DNA of 64,000 bases from Betaproteobacteria bacterium (GTDB taxonomy: Bacteria; Pseudomonadota; Gammaproteobacteria; Burkholderiales; Ga0077523): positions 103,169 through 167,168 of the forward strand of contig JADJPK010000016.1 in the NCBI GenBank assembly GCA_016713305.1, given 5' to 3'. Position numbers and translations under genes: made by a program. The notes under the pieces are model-generated. The model searched no databases, was not told where the DNA came from, and was given only the letters and a program-made list of their open reading frames with translations. Of this stretch, positions 25,629-35,686 are shown piece after piece. Each line of letters begins with the position of its first letter. The stretch's first letter is position 1.

Positions 25629-26690
25629 ATGACCGACATCGCTGGACTGCTGGGGGCGGAGGCCGACAGTCTCATGAGCCACGTGTGCAAGGGCATTCCC
25701 AAGGAGTCCCTGCACCTGCCCGGGCCGGACTTCGTGGATCGCGTGGTCGCGTCCTCGGACCGCACACCCGCCGTCATGCGCAGTCTCCAGACCATGTTCG
25801 ACCATGGCCGACTCGGCGGGACCGGCTACCTCTCGATCCTGCCCGTCGATCAGGGTATCGAGCACAGCGGCGGTGCGTCGTTCGCCAAGAACCCCATGTA
25901 CTTCGATCCCGAGAACATCGTGAAGCTCGCCATGGAAGGCGGCTGCAACGCGGTGGCCTCCACACTGGGCGTGCTGGGCGCGGTCTCCCGCAAGTACGCG
26001 CACCGCATCCCGTTCATGCTCAAGTTCAATCACAACGAATTCCTCACCTATCCGAACAAGTTCGACCAGATCTGCTTTGCCAGCATCAAGCAGGCAAAGG
26101 ACATGGGAGCGGTGTCGGTCGGCGCGACGATCTATTTCGGTTCGCCCGAGTCGTCGCGGCAGATCGTGGAAGTGAGCCAGGCGTTCCAAATCGCGCACGA
26201 GATGGGCCTCGCCACGGTCCTGTGGTGCTATCTGCGCAACGGCAGCTTCAAGAAGGACAAGGACTACCACGTATCGGCGGACCTGACCGGTCAGGCCAAT
26301 CACCTCGGCGTCACGATCGAGGCCGACATCATCAAGCAGAAGCTCCCCGAGAACAACGGCGGCTATCTTGCGCTCAACACCAAGGAAAATCCGTACGGCA
26401 AATCCGACAAGCGCATGTATTCGGATCTCGCCACGGATCACCCGATCGACCTCACCCGCTACCAGATTGCCAATTGCTACATGGGACGCGCCGGACTCAT
26501 CAATTCGGGCGGTGCATCGGGCGAGAACGACTTGGTGGAAGCAGTGAAGACTGCCGTCATCAACAAGCGGGCAGGTGGCATGGGCCTCATCTCGGGTCGC
26601 AAGGCCTTCCAGAAGCCCATGAAGGATGGCATTGGCCTGCTCAATGCAATCCAGGATGTGTACCTTTCCAAGAACGTCACGATCGCGTGA
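25629..26690 (+). CDS. fbaB: Class I fructose-bisphosphate aldolase (DhnA/FbaB type)
   Basis: 353 residues from ATG 25629, with GAGGAGG 8 bp before it. Family motifs: LPVDQGIEHSGGASFAKNP (~72-90, phosphate-binding region), PFMLKFNHNEFLTYP with the Schiff-base-area Lys, GAVSVGATIYFGS, and the C-terminal INSGGASGEND (phosphate loop) and KRAGGMGLISGRKAFQKP with the other key Lys. Length and motifs fit the archaeal/bacterial FbaB lineage rather than class II enzymes. It splits fructose 1,6-bisphosphate in glycolysis or joins triose phosphates in gluconeogenesis, fitting the PPi-type PFK at 35.7 kb. Two small secreted genes follow closely on the same strand. Confidence 0.92.
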   Translation: MTDIAGLLGAEADSLMSHVCKGIPKESLHLPGPDFVDRVVASSDRTPAVMRSLQTMFDHGRLGGTGYLSILPVDQGIEHSGGASFAKNPMYFDPENIVKLAMEGGCNAVASTLGVLGAVSRKYAHRIPFMLKFNHNEFLTYPNKFDQICFASIKQAKDMGAVSVGATIYFGSPESSRQIVEVSQAFQIAHEMGLATVLWCYLRNGSFKKDKDYHVSADLTGQANHLGVTIEADIIKQKLPENNGGYLALNTKENPYGKSDKRMYSDLATDHPIDLTRYQIANCYMGRAGLINSGGASGENDLVEAVKTAVINKRAGGMGLISGRKAFQKPMKDGIGLLNAIQDVYLSKNVTIA

Positions 26691-26700
26691 TGTCTGCGGC

Positions 26701-27069
26701 GTGCTGCTCGCTGCTGTCATGGCGGCGAGCGGTGCGCCCGTGTCTGCCGCGGACGACGACGTGCAGCAGCGCGACCGTGTCCGGGCAGAGGTCGATGCCC
26801 TGGTCGCGGCAAACCGGCGCTGCCACAACGTGGTCCATTGCCATCTGCTGTCGATGGGGTTCGATGCTTGCGGCAATCCCACTTATCACGTAGCGTTCAA
26901 CAACGTGACGAGCGTCAAGACGCAACTCGAAGCCAAGGCTGCGGAGTACACGTTCCTCGAGGAGGAAATGCGTCGGGGAAAGCCGGCTCCGGCCTCCTGT
27001 CCGGCGCCCGGATTGCCGAAGGCGGCTTGCCACCGCAACCAGTGCGCCGTCGGTGCGCTGAACGATTGA
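26701..27069 (+). CDS. Small secreted Cys-rich protein, paralogue 1 of a tandem pair
   Basis: About 122 residues if GTG 26701 is the start: it gives a short signal peptide (LLAAVMAASGAPVSA, cleavage before ADDD). No good ribosome site is seen, so the start is uncertain; an ATG exists only inside fbaB at 26626. The mature protein has six Cys: RRCHNVVHC, FDACGNP, PASCPAPG, KAACHRNQC. FNNVTSVKTQLEAKAAEYTF and EEEMRRG match the next gene residue for residue in places. No family recognised. Product is likely periplasmic with disulphides. Confidence 0.65.
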   Translation: MLLAAVMAASGAPVSAADDDVQQRDRVRAEVDALVAANRRCHNVVHCHLLSMGFDACGNPTYHVAFNNVTSVKTQLEAKAAEYTFLEEEMRRGKPAPASCPAPGLPKAACHRNQCAVGALND

Positions 27070-27085
27070 GCGAGAGGACGCAGCA

Positions 27086-27487
27086 GTGTCGGCACGAACA
27101 TTCCCCGTCACCGCACGATGGCGATTCGGCGGGTCGATCGCGATGTGCGCGATTGCCGCAGCCACGGTGGCGGAAGACGACCTTCAGGCACTCGGGCGGC
27201 TCAACAAGGAAATCGCCCAGGCCATCGGTGATCCGGCGTGCGGCAATGTTGCCATCTGCCGCGTCCTGCCCATCGGCCACGATCCCTGCGGCAATCCTTC
27301 CCGCTGGGTCGTCTACAACAACGCTCCCGGATTGAAGGAGATCGTGGAGACCAAGGGCGCCGAGATCACCTTCATCGAAGAAGAAATGCGGCGGGGACAG
27401 ACGCGTCCGAAGGATTGCGCTCCCGCCACGAAGCCCAAGCTGGCGTGCGTCAACGGACGCTGCGTGCTGGGCGATACCAGTTACTGA
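27086..27487 (+). CDS. Small secreted Cys-rich protein, paralogue 2 of a tandem pair
   Basis: 133 residues from GTG 27086 with GAGAGGA about 12 bp before. Signal peptide with core GGSIAMCAIAAATVA. The mature part mirrors paralogue 1: HDPCGNPSRWVVYNN, KGAEITFIEEEMRRGQ, then PKDCAPATKPKLACVNGRC, so the CGNP, EEEMRRG and C-(12)-C-(4)-C spacing recurs, with six Cys in the mature protein. Only 16 bp separate the two genes. The pair arose by tandem duplication and diverged. Role unknown; Cys-rich exported proteins in stress or metal contexts are one possibility (inference). Confidence 0.68.
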   Translation: MSARTFPVTARWRFGGSIAMCAIAAATVAEDDLQALGRLNKEIAQAIGDPACGNVAICRVLPIGHDPCGNPSRWVVYNNAPGLKEIVETKGAEITFIEEEMRRGQTRPKDCAPATKPKLACVNGRCVLGDTSY

Positions 27488-27549
27488 CACGGCCGTCCGG
27501 ACTTCGCCCTCCCCCTCCGTCCCGCGCGCCGCAAACATCCGGTCCCCCT

Positions 27550-28056
27550 ATGCCCTCCATCTCATCCAAGCCCCGCGTCAGGAAACTCGTCCCCAGTCTG
27601 GGCGTGTCGGACATGCAGCGTTCGCTTGCGTTCTACAGCGACTACTTCGGATTCGAGGTGGTGGATTCCTTCGAGAACGAGGATGGCGAAACGTTGTGGT
27701 GCTGGCTTCGTGCGGGCGTGGGCGAACTCATGTTGCAGCAACTGGACAATGATCAGCAGATCACGCTTCATCCGGCCATCGGACAGAGCTGGGTGCTCTA
27801 TCTTCGTCCGGACGACATCGTCGCCACGCATGAGCGTTTGCGCACTGCAGGGCTGGAGGTCTCGGAGATCGAGATGACGGCGTACGGGTCGCGCGAGTGC
27901 TTCGTGACGGATCCCGACGGATACGAACTGTGGCTGTCCGAGCCGGAACAGGGTCTGGGCCCCGATGACGAAGAAGACGACGAAGGCGAATCCGAAGAAG
28001 ATGACGAGGACGACGAGCCGGAAGAGCGCACCACCCGGCGTTCGTCGCTCCACTGA
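27550..28056 (+). CDS. VOC-superfamily (glyoxalase/bleomycin-resistance-like) protein with acidic tail
   Basis: 168 residues from ATG 27550. Residues ~12-135 form one VOC module: VPSLGVSDMQRSLAFYSDYF (beta-alpha start with the family's 'D...S..FY...LGF' pattern), GVGELMLQQLDN, and ECFVTDPDGYELWLSEPE (the C-terminal metal Glu and DPDG). Typical VOC genes end here; this one continues for ~35 residues that are almost wholly Asp/Glu before a short basic end. The tail's coding DNA overlaps the start of the TetR gene in another frame by 92 bp. Substrate unknown: dioxygenase, resistance or isomerase are all possible for such single modules. Confidence 0.82.
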   Translation: MPSISSKPRVRKLVPSLGVSDMQRSLAFYSDYFGFEVVDSFENEDGETLWCWLRAGVGELMLQQLDNDQQITLHPAIGQSWVLYLRPDDIVATHERLRTAGLEVSEIEMTAYGSRECFVTDPDGYELWLSEPEQGLGPDDEEDDEGESEEDDEDDEPEERTTRRSSLH

Positions 28057-28700
28057 TCCGGCGCCCTCGGTCTCGCGCCGCTCGACTGCACGGCGGGCGG
28101 CGGCCGAAGGGCCTGCGCTCACCCGCTCGGAGGCCATGCTGCTTGCAGCATTCGACCTCTTCGCAGCCCGCAATTTCGCCGCCGTATCCATCAAGGACAT
28201 CGGCGCCGCCATCCAGGCCAACACGGCGCTCATCTACTACTACTTCGGCAGCAAGGAAGAGCTCTTTCGCGCGACCATCGAGCACGCGGTCGACCGGGCG
28301 TTCCAGCATTTCAGGCTCCTGCGCGAAAGCCGCACGACACCGCCGGAGATCATCGCAGGCTGGCTCGAGAACCACGTGATGCTGAGCGACCTGATTCGAA
28401 AGCTCGTCAAGATCGGGCTGGACTACGCGGGTTCGGACAGCCGGGTGGCGAGCATCGACCGCAGCATCCGCCGATTCTACGATGACGAAGCGGCCGCAGT
28501 GAGCGAGGCGATCAGGAGCGGCATCCGTCAGGGGCTGTTTCGCGAGACCGACACCGATCGCCTTGCCACCTTCATCTCGACGCATCTCGACGGCGTGATG
28601 GTCCGCTCCATGATCTTCCCGGAATTCGATGTCGCGCTGGCGGTGGCGGATCTTCAGGCGCGCGTCCTGGGAGCACCTGGATTACCGTCCCACTGGCTGA
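27965..28700 (+). CDS. TetR/AcrR-family transcriptional regulator, probable frameshift near the 3' end
   Basis: The DNA-binding part is clear: EAMLLAAFDLFAARNFAAVSIKDIGAAIQANTALIYYYFGSKEELF (read in parts: FDLFAARNF, IKDIGAAI, ALIYYYFGSKEELF) at ~55-105, then a helical ligand domain. N-terminal ~50 residues are Lys/Arg/Thr-rich. In the plain frame no stop appears until 29410, running antisense through the reductase gene, which is implausible. Skipping one G at about 28670 gives EHLDYRPTG and TGA 28700, a normal TetR end, so a one-base insertion is likely. With that the protein has about 245 residues. It probably controls the VOC gene or the convergent reductase; no operator was identified. 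Confidence 0.78.
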
Positions 28701-28762
28701 TCCGGATCCGATCGCCTCGGATGGGAGCGGTCAGGCACCCGCGTGCTACGGTGCGGGACGCC

Positions 28763-29398
28763 TCAGCGCCCGGGCCACACCGTCATGGACCTTTCGGTGT
28801 CGATGCGGTAGTCCGTGCAGCGCAGATCCTGCAGCCGAGCCCCCGCGAGCCGCGCGCTTTCGACGGGCGACAAGGGATCCCGTGCCACCTCACCGCGCCG
28901 GTTGCCGATGCCGCGCACGACGGCGGCCAGATCGGAATGCGTGTATCGGGCGATCTCCTGCATCTGGTGGACGATGCCGAGTCCGGCTCCCGCATAGCTT
29001 TCCTCCGAACTCAGCAACAGCACGAACCGCTTGTGCAGCATGCCGTCGACCACGCGGGGCGAATCCGGATACGACGCGGCGCAGTAGCAGAACATGCGAT
29101 CGAGGAATGTCTTCAGCAGACCGGACATTCCGTACCAGTAGATCGGAGTGGCGAAGGCCACGGCCTCGGCGGGAAGGAACCGGTCCAGGAAGAGCGTTCG
29201 GAAGCCGTCCGCCAGTGTGCAGTTGCCCGAGGCATCGCGACAGGTCTTGCAGTCTCGAAGGAAGCTCGTCAGATGGTCGTCCAGATGGGCGAGATCGACG
29301 ATATGTCCCGCGCCGCTGGCGCCTTCGCTGAACGCCTGCAGCAGCGTTGCGCTGTTGCCCGCATGCCGCGGGCTTCCGTTCAGGGCGAGAACCCGCAT
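28763..29398 (-). CDS. NAD(P)H-dependent FMN reductase / flavodoxin-like iron-sulphur flavoprotein
   Basis: 211 residues. MRVLALNGSPRHAGNSATLLQAF carries the FMN phosphate loop GSPRxxGNS. CKTCRDASGNCT (~50-61) is the Cys cluster seen in iron-sulphur flavoprotein relatives. FATPIYWYGMSGLLKTFLDRMF is the second FMN-binding loop (PIYWYGMSG). The class reduces quinones, azo or nitro compounds, or passes electrons. It lies 15 bp downstream of the MetX-like hydrolase on the same strand, so probably one transcript, and is convergent to the TetR gene. Specific substrate not predictable. Confidence 0.85.
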   Translation of the reverse strand: MRVLALNGSPRHAGNSATLLQAFSEGASGAGHIVDLAHLDDHLTSFLRDCKTCRDASGNCTLADGFRTLFLDRFLPAEAVAFATPIYWYGMSGLLKTFLDRMFCYCAASYPDSPRVVDGMLHKRFVLLLSSEESYAGAGLGIVHQMQEIARYTHSDLAAVVRGIGNRRGEVARDPLSPVESARLAGARLQDLRCTDYRIDTERSMTVWPGR

Positions 29399-29413
29399 GT
29401 TCGAAGGTGACGG

Positions 29414-30442
29414 TCAGTCGTTCAGCAGTTCGCGCAACGTCGCGTCCAGGAACTGCATCTCGTCCGGGAAGCGCCCTGGTGCTCCCGCGCAATGGCCGTA
29501 AGGAGAGCGGAAAGGGCGCAGTTCGGACCGCGGGATCATCGAGGATTCGTACAGGCTTTCCGGCAGCGTGAAGTACATGTCCTGATCGCAGGGCATGACG
29601 ACCGTCCGGGCGCGAATGCTGGACAGGGCGCGGGCGAAGTTGCCTCTGTGCATGTCGTTCGCGCTCACGTCGGCCAGTTGCCAGGTCCGGAGCATCGCCA
29701 GCAGATCGTTGGCGTCGCACGCGAGATGATCTTCCTCCCACGCGGTCAGCAGCGACTCCACACTCGAGTGGCCCAGGACCTGGTAGAGGCGGGCACGGTA
29801 GAACGCGGCGGAATAGGCCCAGCCTGCATAGGCGCGGCCGAAGGCGCGCAGACCGGCCTGGGGCGGAGAGGTGTACGACCCGCCTCGGAAGGCATCGTCC
29901 GCCGTCAACGCCGCCTTCACGCCTTCGAGGAACACGTAGTTCTGCGGCCAGCACTTGGCCGCACCACAGAACGGAAGCAGCCGGTCGACGAGATCCGGGA
30001 ACAGAACCGCCCACTGGAAGGCCTGGATCGCGCCCATGGACCAGCCGGTCGCCAGGGCAATCCGCCGGACGCCCAGGTGCTCGAACAGAAGGCGGTACTG
30101 GCACACGACGTTGTCGAGGATCGTCACGCTGGGAAAACCCGCGGCACCCTTGGGACCAGGGGTGTTGCTGGGCGACGACGAGACGCCATTGCCGAACATG
30201 TTCGGCACCACGATGAACCAGTGGTCGGGGTCGAGCGCCTTGCCGGGGCCGATCATCCGGGCGTTGGAGTGGTGATCGCCGGTGTAGTAAGTGGGGAAGA
30301 CGATGCAGTTGTCGCGGGCAGCGTTGAGCTTTCCCCAGGTTCGAAACGCCAGGCGGGCATCCGGAAGCGTCTCCCCGTTCTGCAGGCGGAGGTCTCCCAG
30401 AGGATAGACATCGTAGTCGGCACCTGAAGTCATGATATGCAT
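29414..30442 (-). CDS. Homoserine O-acyltransferase-like alpha/beta hydrolase (MetX-related)
   Basis: About 342 residues from ATG 30442; ATG 30433 is an alternative, and a longer frame to 30493 has no support. LRLQNGETLPDARLAFRTWGKLNAARDN is the typical MetX-family N-terminus. The nucleophile elbow is GWSMGAIQAFQW (Ser ~125), the Asp is probably in MPCDQDMYF, and the His in PYGHCAGAPGR near 313. True homoserine acetyltransferases have extra conserved substrate-binding residues, and no methionine genes are near, so I call it MetX-like only. In betaproteobacteria such paralogues are common and mostly uncharacterised. Confidence 0.8.
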   Translation of the reverse strand: MHIMTSGADYDVYPLGDLRLQNGETLPDARLAFRTWGKLNAARDNCIVFPTYYTGDHHSNARMIGPGKALDPDHWFIVVPNMFGNGVSSSPSNTPGPKGAAGFPSVTILDNVVCQYRLLFEHLGVRRIALATGWSMGAIQAFQWAVLFPDLVDRLLPFCGAAKCWPQNYVFLEGVKAALTADDAFRGGSYTSPPQAGLRAFGRAYAGWAYSAAFYRARLYQVLGHSSVESLLTAWEEDHLACDANDLLAMLRTWQLADVSANDMHRGNFARALSSIRARTVVMPCDQDMYFTLPESLYESSMIPRSELRPFRSPYGHCAGAPGRFPDEMQFLDATLRELLND

Positions 30443-30527
30443 CGGAGGAACCGTCGGCGCCAGGCCGTCCGGCGTAGCGGAGACACGGTGCACTGCAGCA
30501 AGAATTCCGCCACGCCCGACGGCTCTG

Positions 30528-31892
30528 TCAGAAGAACTTGAGGTACCGCTTCTTCTCCCAGTCCGATACGTGGTTCAGGTAGCGCCGCCATTCATCGTTC
30601 TTGTAGTCGATCCAGGTGGCGCGCATCTCCTCGCCGAACACGGTCTCGGACAGCGGGTCGGCCCCGAACGCCGCCGTGGCTTCCTCGAGGGTCCGGGGAA
30701 GCGTTTGCACGACCAGCGCAGCGAGTTCTTCGGGGGTCTTCCGATACATGTTGTCTGTCTTGGGATCTCCCGGATCGAGCTGTTGCTCGATGCCCTCGAT
30801 GCCGGCGGCAAGCACCATCGCGGCGCCGAGATAGGGATTGCACGCGCTGTCGGCGGCTCGGAGTTCCATGCGTCCGCCGGCCAGAGGAATCCGGATGGTG
30901 TTCGTGCGGTTGTTGTTTCCGTAGCAGCAGAAGACGGGCGCCCAGGTGAATCCCGACATGCTTCCCTGCTTGATGAGACGCTTGTAGCTGTTGACGGTCG
31001 GCGCGACGACCGCGCAGATCGCCGGCAGATGGCGCAGCACACCGGCGATGAACTGGTAGCCGAGCCTGGATATCCTGCATCCGCGGGGGTCGGCCGGATC
31101 GTGGAACAGGTTGGCGCCGGTGCCACGGTCGGCGAGAGACACGTTGAAATGTGCGCCGCTGCCCGCGCGGTCGGCGTAGGGTTTCGGCATGAAGGTCGCG
31201 AAGCCGCCGTGCCGGCGGGCGATCTCGTGGGCCATCATGCGGAAGAACACGAAGTTATCCGCCATGGTGAGGGCATCGAAGTAGCGGAAGTCGATCTCGA
31301 ACTGACCTATGCCGTCCTCGTGATCGAAGGAGTAGACACCCCAGCCGAGTTCGTTCATCGCATCGACCAGTTCGCCGATCCATGGCTTGTTGTCGAGCAG
31401 CCGCACGGCGTCGTAGGCGGGCTTTTCCAGATGCGGTCGCGAAGACAGCGGCTCGAAGCCGCCATCCTCGGTGTCGCGCAGCACGAAGAACTCGGCCTCC
31501 ATGCCCAGATTCATGCGCAGGCCCATCGCATCCAGGCGCGCGAGCTGCCGCTTGAGGATGTTGCGCGCCCCGGCCTCGAACGGCTTGCCTCTGCACCACA
31601 GATCGGAAGCGAACCAGGCGACCTCGCGGTCCCATGGAAGGATCTTGCAGGACTGCGGGTCGGGATGTGCCGCGACCTCTTCCTCGCTCACGTCCTGCGG
31701 CACGCCGTCGAGCGCGGCACCGGTGAAGAGTTCCGATCCGGACATCATCTGATCGAAGTGGTCTACCGGAACCATCTTGCACTTCGATACCCCATGCAGA
31801 TCCACGTACGAAGCCATGAGGAATTTGACGCCCTTGGCGTGCAGCGCATCCGCATTCACGATGGGCGGGACGGGCTGTGCGGGAGTGGTCAT
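30528..31892 (-). CDS. Glutamine synthetase-family ligase (type III glutamate-ammonia ligase / GlnT-like)
   Basis: 454 residues. The N-terminal beta-grasp ends at VKFLMASYVDLHGVSKCKMVP, the second domain has GMEAEFFVLRD (~120, metal Glu), FDHEDGIGQFEIDFRY, GSGAHFNVSL (ATP-site His and Asn) and VNSYKRL (Arg contacts), then NNNRTNTIRIPLAGGRMELRAADSACNPYLG. This spacing and the length near 450 match the GlnT/gamma-glutamylmethylamide synthetase subgroup rather than GlnA (no adenylylation Tyr loop seen). It would join glutamate with ammonia or an amine. It follows a periplasmic binding protein by 16 bp, hinting at uptake and assimilation of a nitrogen compound. Confidence 0.85.
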   Translation of the reverse strand: MTTPAQPVPPIVNADALHAKGVKFLMASYVDLHGVSKCKMVPVDHFDQMMSGSELFTGAALDGVPQDVSEEEVAAHPDPQSCKILPWDREVAWFASDLWCRGKPFEAGARNILKRQLARLDAMGLRMNLGMEAEFFVLRDTEDGGFEPLSSRPHLEKPAYDAVRLLDNKPWIGELVDAMNELGWGVYSFDHEDGIGQFEIDFRYFDALTMADNFVFFRMMAHEIARRHGGFATFMPKPYADRAGSGAHFNVSLADRGTGANLFHDPADPRGCRISRLGYQFIAGVLRHLPAICAVVAPTVNSYKRLIKQGSMSGFTWAPVFCCYGNNNRTNTIRIPLAGGRMELRAADSACNPYLGAAMVLAAGIEGIEQQLDPGDPKTDNMYRKTPEELAALVVQTLPRTLEEATAAFGADPLSETVFGEEMRATWIDYKNDEWRRYLNHVSDWEKKRYLKFF

Positions 31893-31908
31893 TCTCGTGT
31901 CCCTCCCG

Positions 31909-32907
31909 TCACTTCTTCTTGATCAGTGCCGACACGAACGTGAGATCGAAGGTGTCCTCGATCTTCGGTGCAGCGGAGATCTGCCCGCGCTTGCTCAGGA
32001 TGTCGCCGATGCCTGCGCCCACCTTGAACAGACTCTTCGAATCGTCCCGCTTCTGGAAGTACCCCGCCATCTCCGCCAGCGGAATGTTGTAGACCCCCTT
32101 CTGCTGTTCCTTCACTTCATCGGGCGTCACGCCCATCGCCTTGGCGACGATCCTGCGGGCCTCCTCCGGCTTGGACTTCAGAAATGCGAGCCCGTCCAGA
32201 TAGCCGCGTATCACGCCCTCCACGGACTTGGGGTCCTTCGCGATGAACGCCGCATCGAAGAACAGCACATCCGTGATGAGACCCGGTGCCGCGCTGGAGT
32301 CCAGAAGCACCTTGTACTTGGCGCCGCCCCCCAGTTTGAGGATCTGGGTGATGTTGGGTTCGTATGTGGCACCGGCCACCGCACCGGCAGTGAGGGCCGC
32401 GGCGACATTCTCCGGAGTCGTATCGATGGCCTGGACGTCCGATTCCTTCAGGCCCGCCTTCTCCAGCGCGTAGACCACCAGCAGGTTGTCGCAGGTCGAG
32501 AACGGATAGGCGACCTTCTTGCCCTTGAGGTCCGCGATCGACTTGATCGACTTGTCCGCGACGAGGGCGTCGGCCCCGTTCGAGTAATCGATCGGCATCA
32601 CGACCTTGAGCGCCTGACCCTTGGCCACGGCCGTGATCACGAGGTCATAGGTGTACATGGACCCCTGCAAGGCCCCGCTCTTGATCGCCGAGGGCATGAG
32701 CGTGGGATCGGGGAAGTCCTGCAGTTCGACCTTGATGCCATACCTGGCGAAAAGATTCTTCTCGACGGCCACGTACATGGGTGCGTAGCCGATCCATGCA
32801 ACGGTACCCAGGCGGATCCTGGTTTCGGCGCGGGCGGTCGGGGCGAGCGCGATCGATGCGACGAACAGCGCGACGAAGAATCGGATGACGAGTCTTGAAA
32901 GTGACAT
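31909..32907 (-). CDS. ABC transporter substrate-binding protein (SsuA/NMT1-like)
   Basis: 332 residues from ATG 32907, preceded by GGGAGCG; the longer frame to 32967 lacks a signal-peptide logic. Sec signal: SLSRLVIRFFVALFVASIALAPTARA. The mature part is a type II periplasmic binding protein: TRIRLGTVAWIGYAPMYVAVEKNLF (the opening strand and helix of nitrate, sulphonate and taurine binders), KSIKSIADLKGKKVAYPF and TTPENVAAALTAGAVAGATYEPN. A C-terminal KKK is odd but not unusual. No ATPase or permease is adjacent, so it must dock on a transporter encoded elsewhere. Likely co-transcribed with the glutamine-synthetase-like gene. Confidence 0.85.
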   Translation of the reverse strand: MSLSRLVIRFFVALFVASIALAPTARAETRIRLGTVAWIGYAPMYVAVEKNLFARYGIKVELQDFPDPTLMPSAIKSGALQGSMYTYDLVITAVAKGQALKVVMPIDYSNGADALVADKSIKSIADLKGKKVAYPFSTCDNLLVVYALEKAGLKESDVQAIDTTPENVAAALTAGAVAGATYEPNITQILKLGGGAKYKVLLDSSAAPGLITDVLFFDAAFIAKDPKSVEGVIRGYLDGLAFLKSKPEEARRIVAKAMGVTPDEVKEQQKGVYNIPLAEMAGYFQKRDDSKSLFKVGAGIGDILSKRGQISAAPKIEDTFDLTFVSALIKKK

Positions 32908-33194
32908 GGACGCTCCCTGATTGAGGTCTGCAATCGATGCCGCCGCGAAGGCGGTGCGAGCGTGCATTCAGCAGCGCCTGTGCCAGTGAGGAATGAAAAT
33001 TAACTGATTGATTAAGAAACACGGGTGGCTGACGGCGATTCGCCAGGGCGCACTCGTACGGTGCGCTGAGGGGTCGGCATGAGACACGATGGTGCCCGGA
33101 GCGAGACGTGGAGGCGTGCACGTCACATTCGGGGGGCAGCCGTCAGGACAGACGGAAGACGCTTCTTCTCGCCGGATTCTCGCCGGCAACGCGC
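32908..33194. other. Intergenic region upstream of the binding-protein gene
   Basis: No gene is supported. It contains an AT-rich pocket around 32990-33025 (ATTAACTGATTGATTAAGAAA at about 32999-33018, read in part), well placed as promoter DNA for the minus-strand binding-protein/ligase unit starting at 32907. No pair of hexamers could be fixed with certainty. Confidence 0.4.
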
Positions 33195-33224
33195 AAAAAA
33201 AAACGCCCCGCATGTGCGGGGCGT
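33195..33224 (-). terminator. Intrinsic terminator of the pyrophosphatase gene
   Basis: On the minus strand, ACGCCCCGCA pairs with TGCGGGGCGT (33203-33212 and 33215-33224) around a 2-nt loop and is followed by nine Ts (A run 33195-33203 on the plus strand). It lies 35 bp past the hppA stop at 33259. Confidence 0.92.
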
Positions 33225-33258
33225 CCGGGAGCGTTTCTCGCGCGGGTGCGCGAGCGGC

Positions 33259-35448
<2,190 letters not shown>

Positions 35449-35686
35449 GAGTCCCCCAAAAAGAGTGTCTGGAAAGGCGTTGAAGTTCTGGCTCGGCGAC
35501 CGCAAGACTCGAGCGGTGCAGCGACTCGTTTCAGGCGGGGCTCGGATAGAGCGGCCTGGCCGGATTCCTCCGTCGAGTTCGAGCGCGCCCTTGTGAGGCC
35601 GCCGAAAACCCGGTCCGGGCGAACGATTAACTCGCGATTTTAACTATGATTTTTTGCATTCGGCAACCCAAATTGGCCGGATTGCC
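35449..35686 (-). promoter_or_regulatory. AT-rich leader of hppA with candidate promoter
   Basis: The interval between hppA and the PFK stop is 238 bp. On the minus strand TTGCCG (complement of 35661-35666) is followed after 17 bp by TTAAAA (complement of 35638-35643), a weak -35/-10 pair in the only AT-rich pocket (35626-35660). Placement upstream of hppA is right; the match to consensus is only fair. Confidence 0.35.

Noticed and set aside
28701..29410. Open extension of the TetR frame over the reductase gene
   Set aside because: Reads as antisense text. The flavodoxin-like gene on the other strand is the real one.
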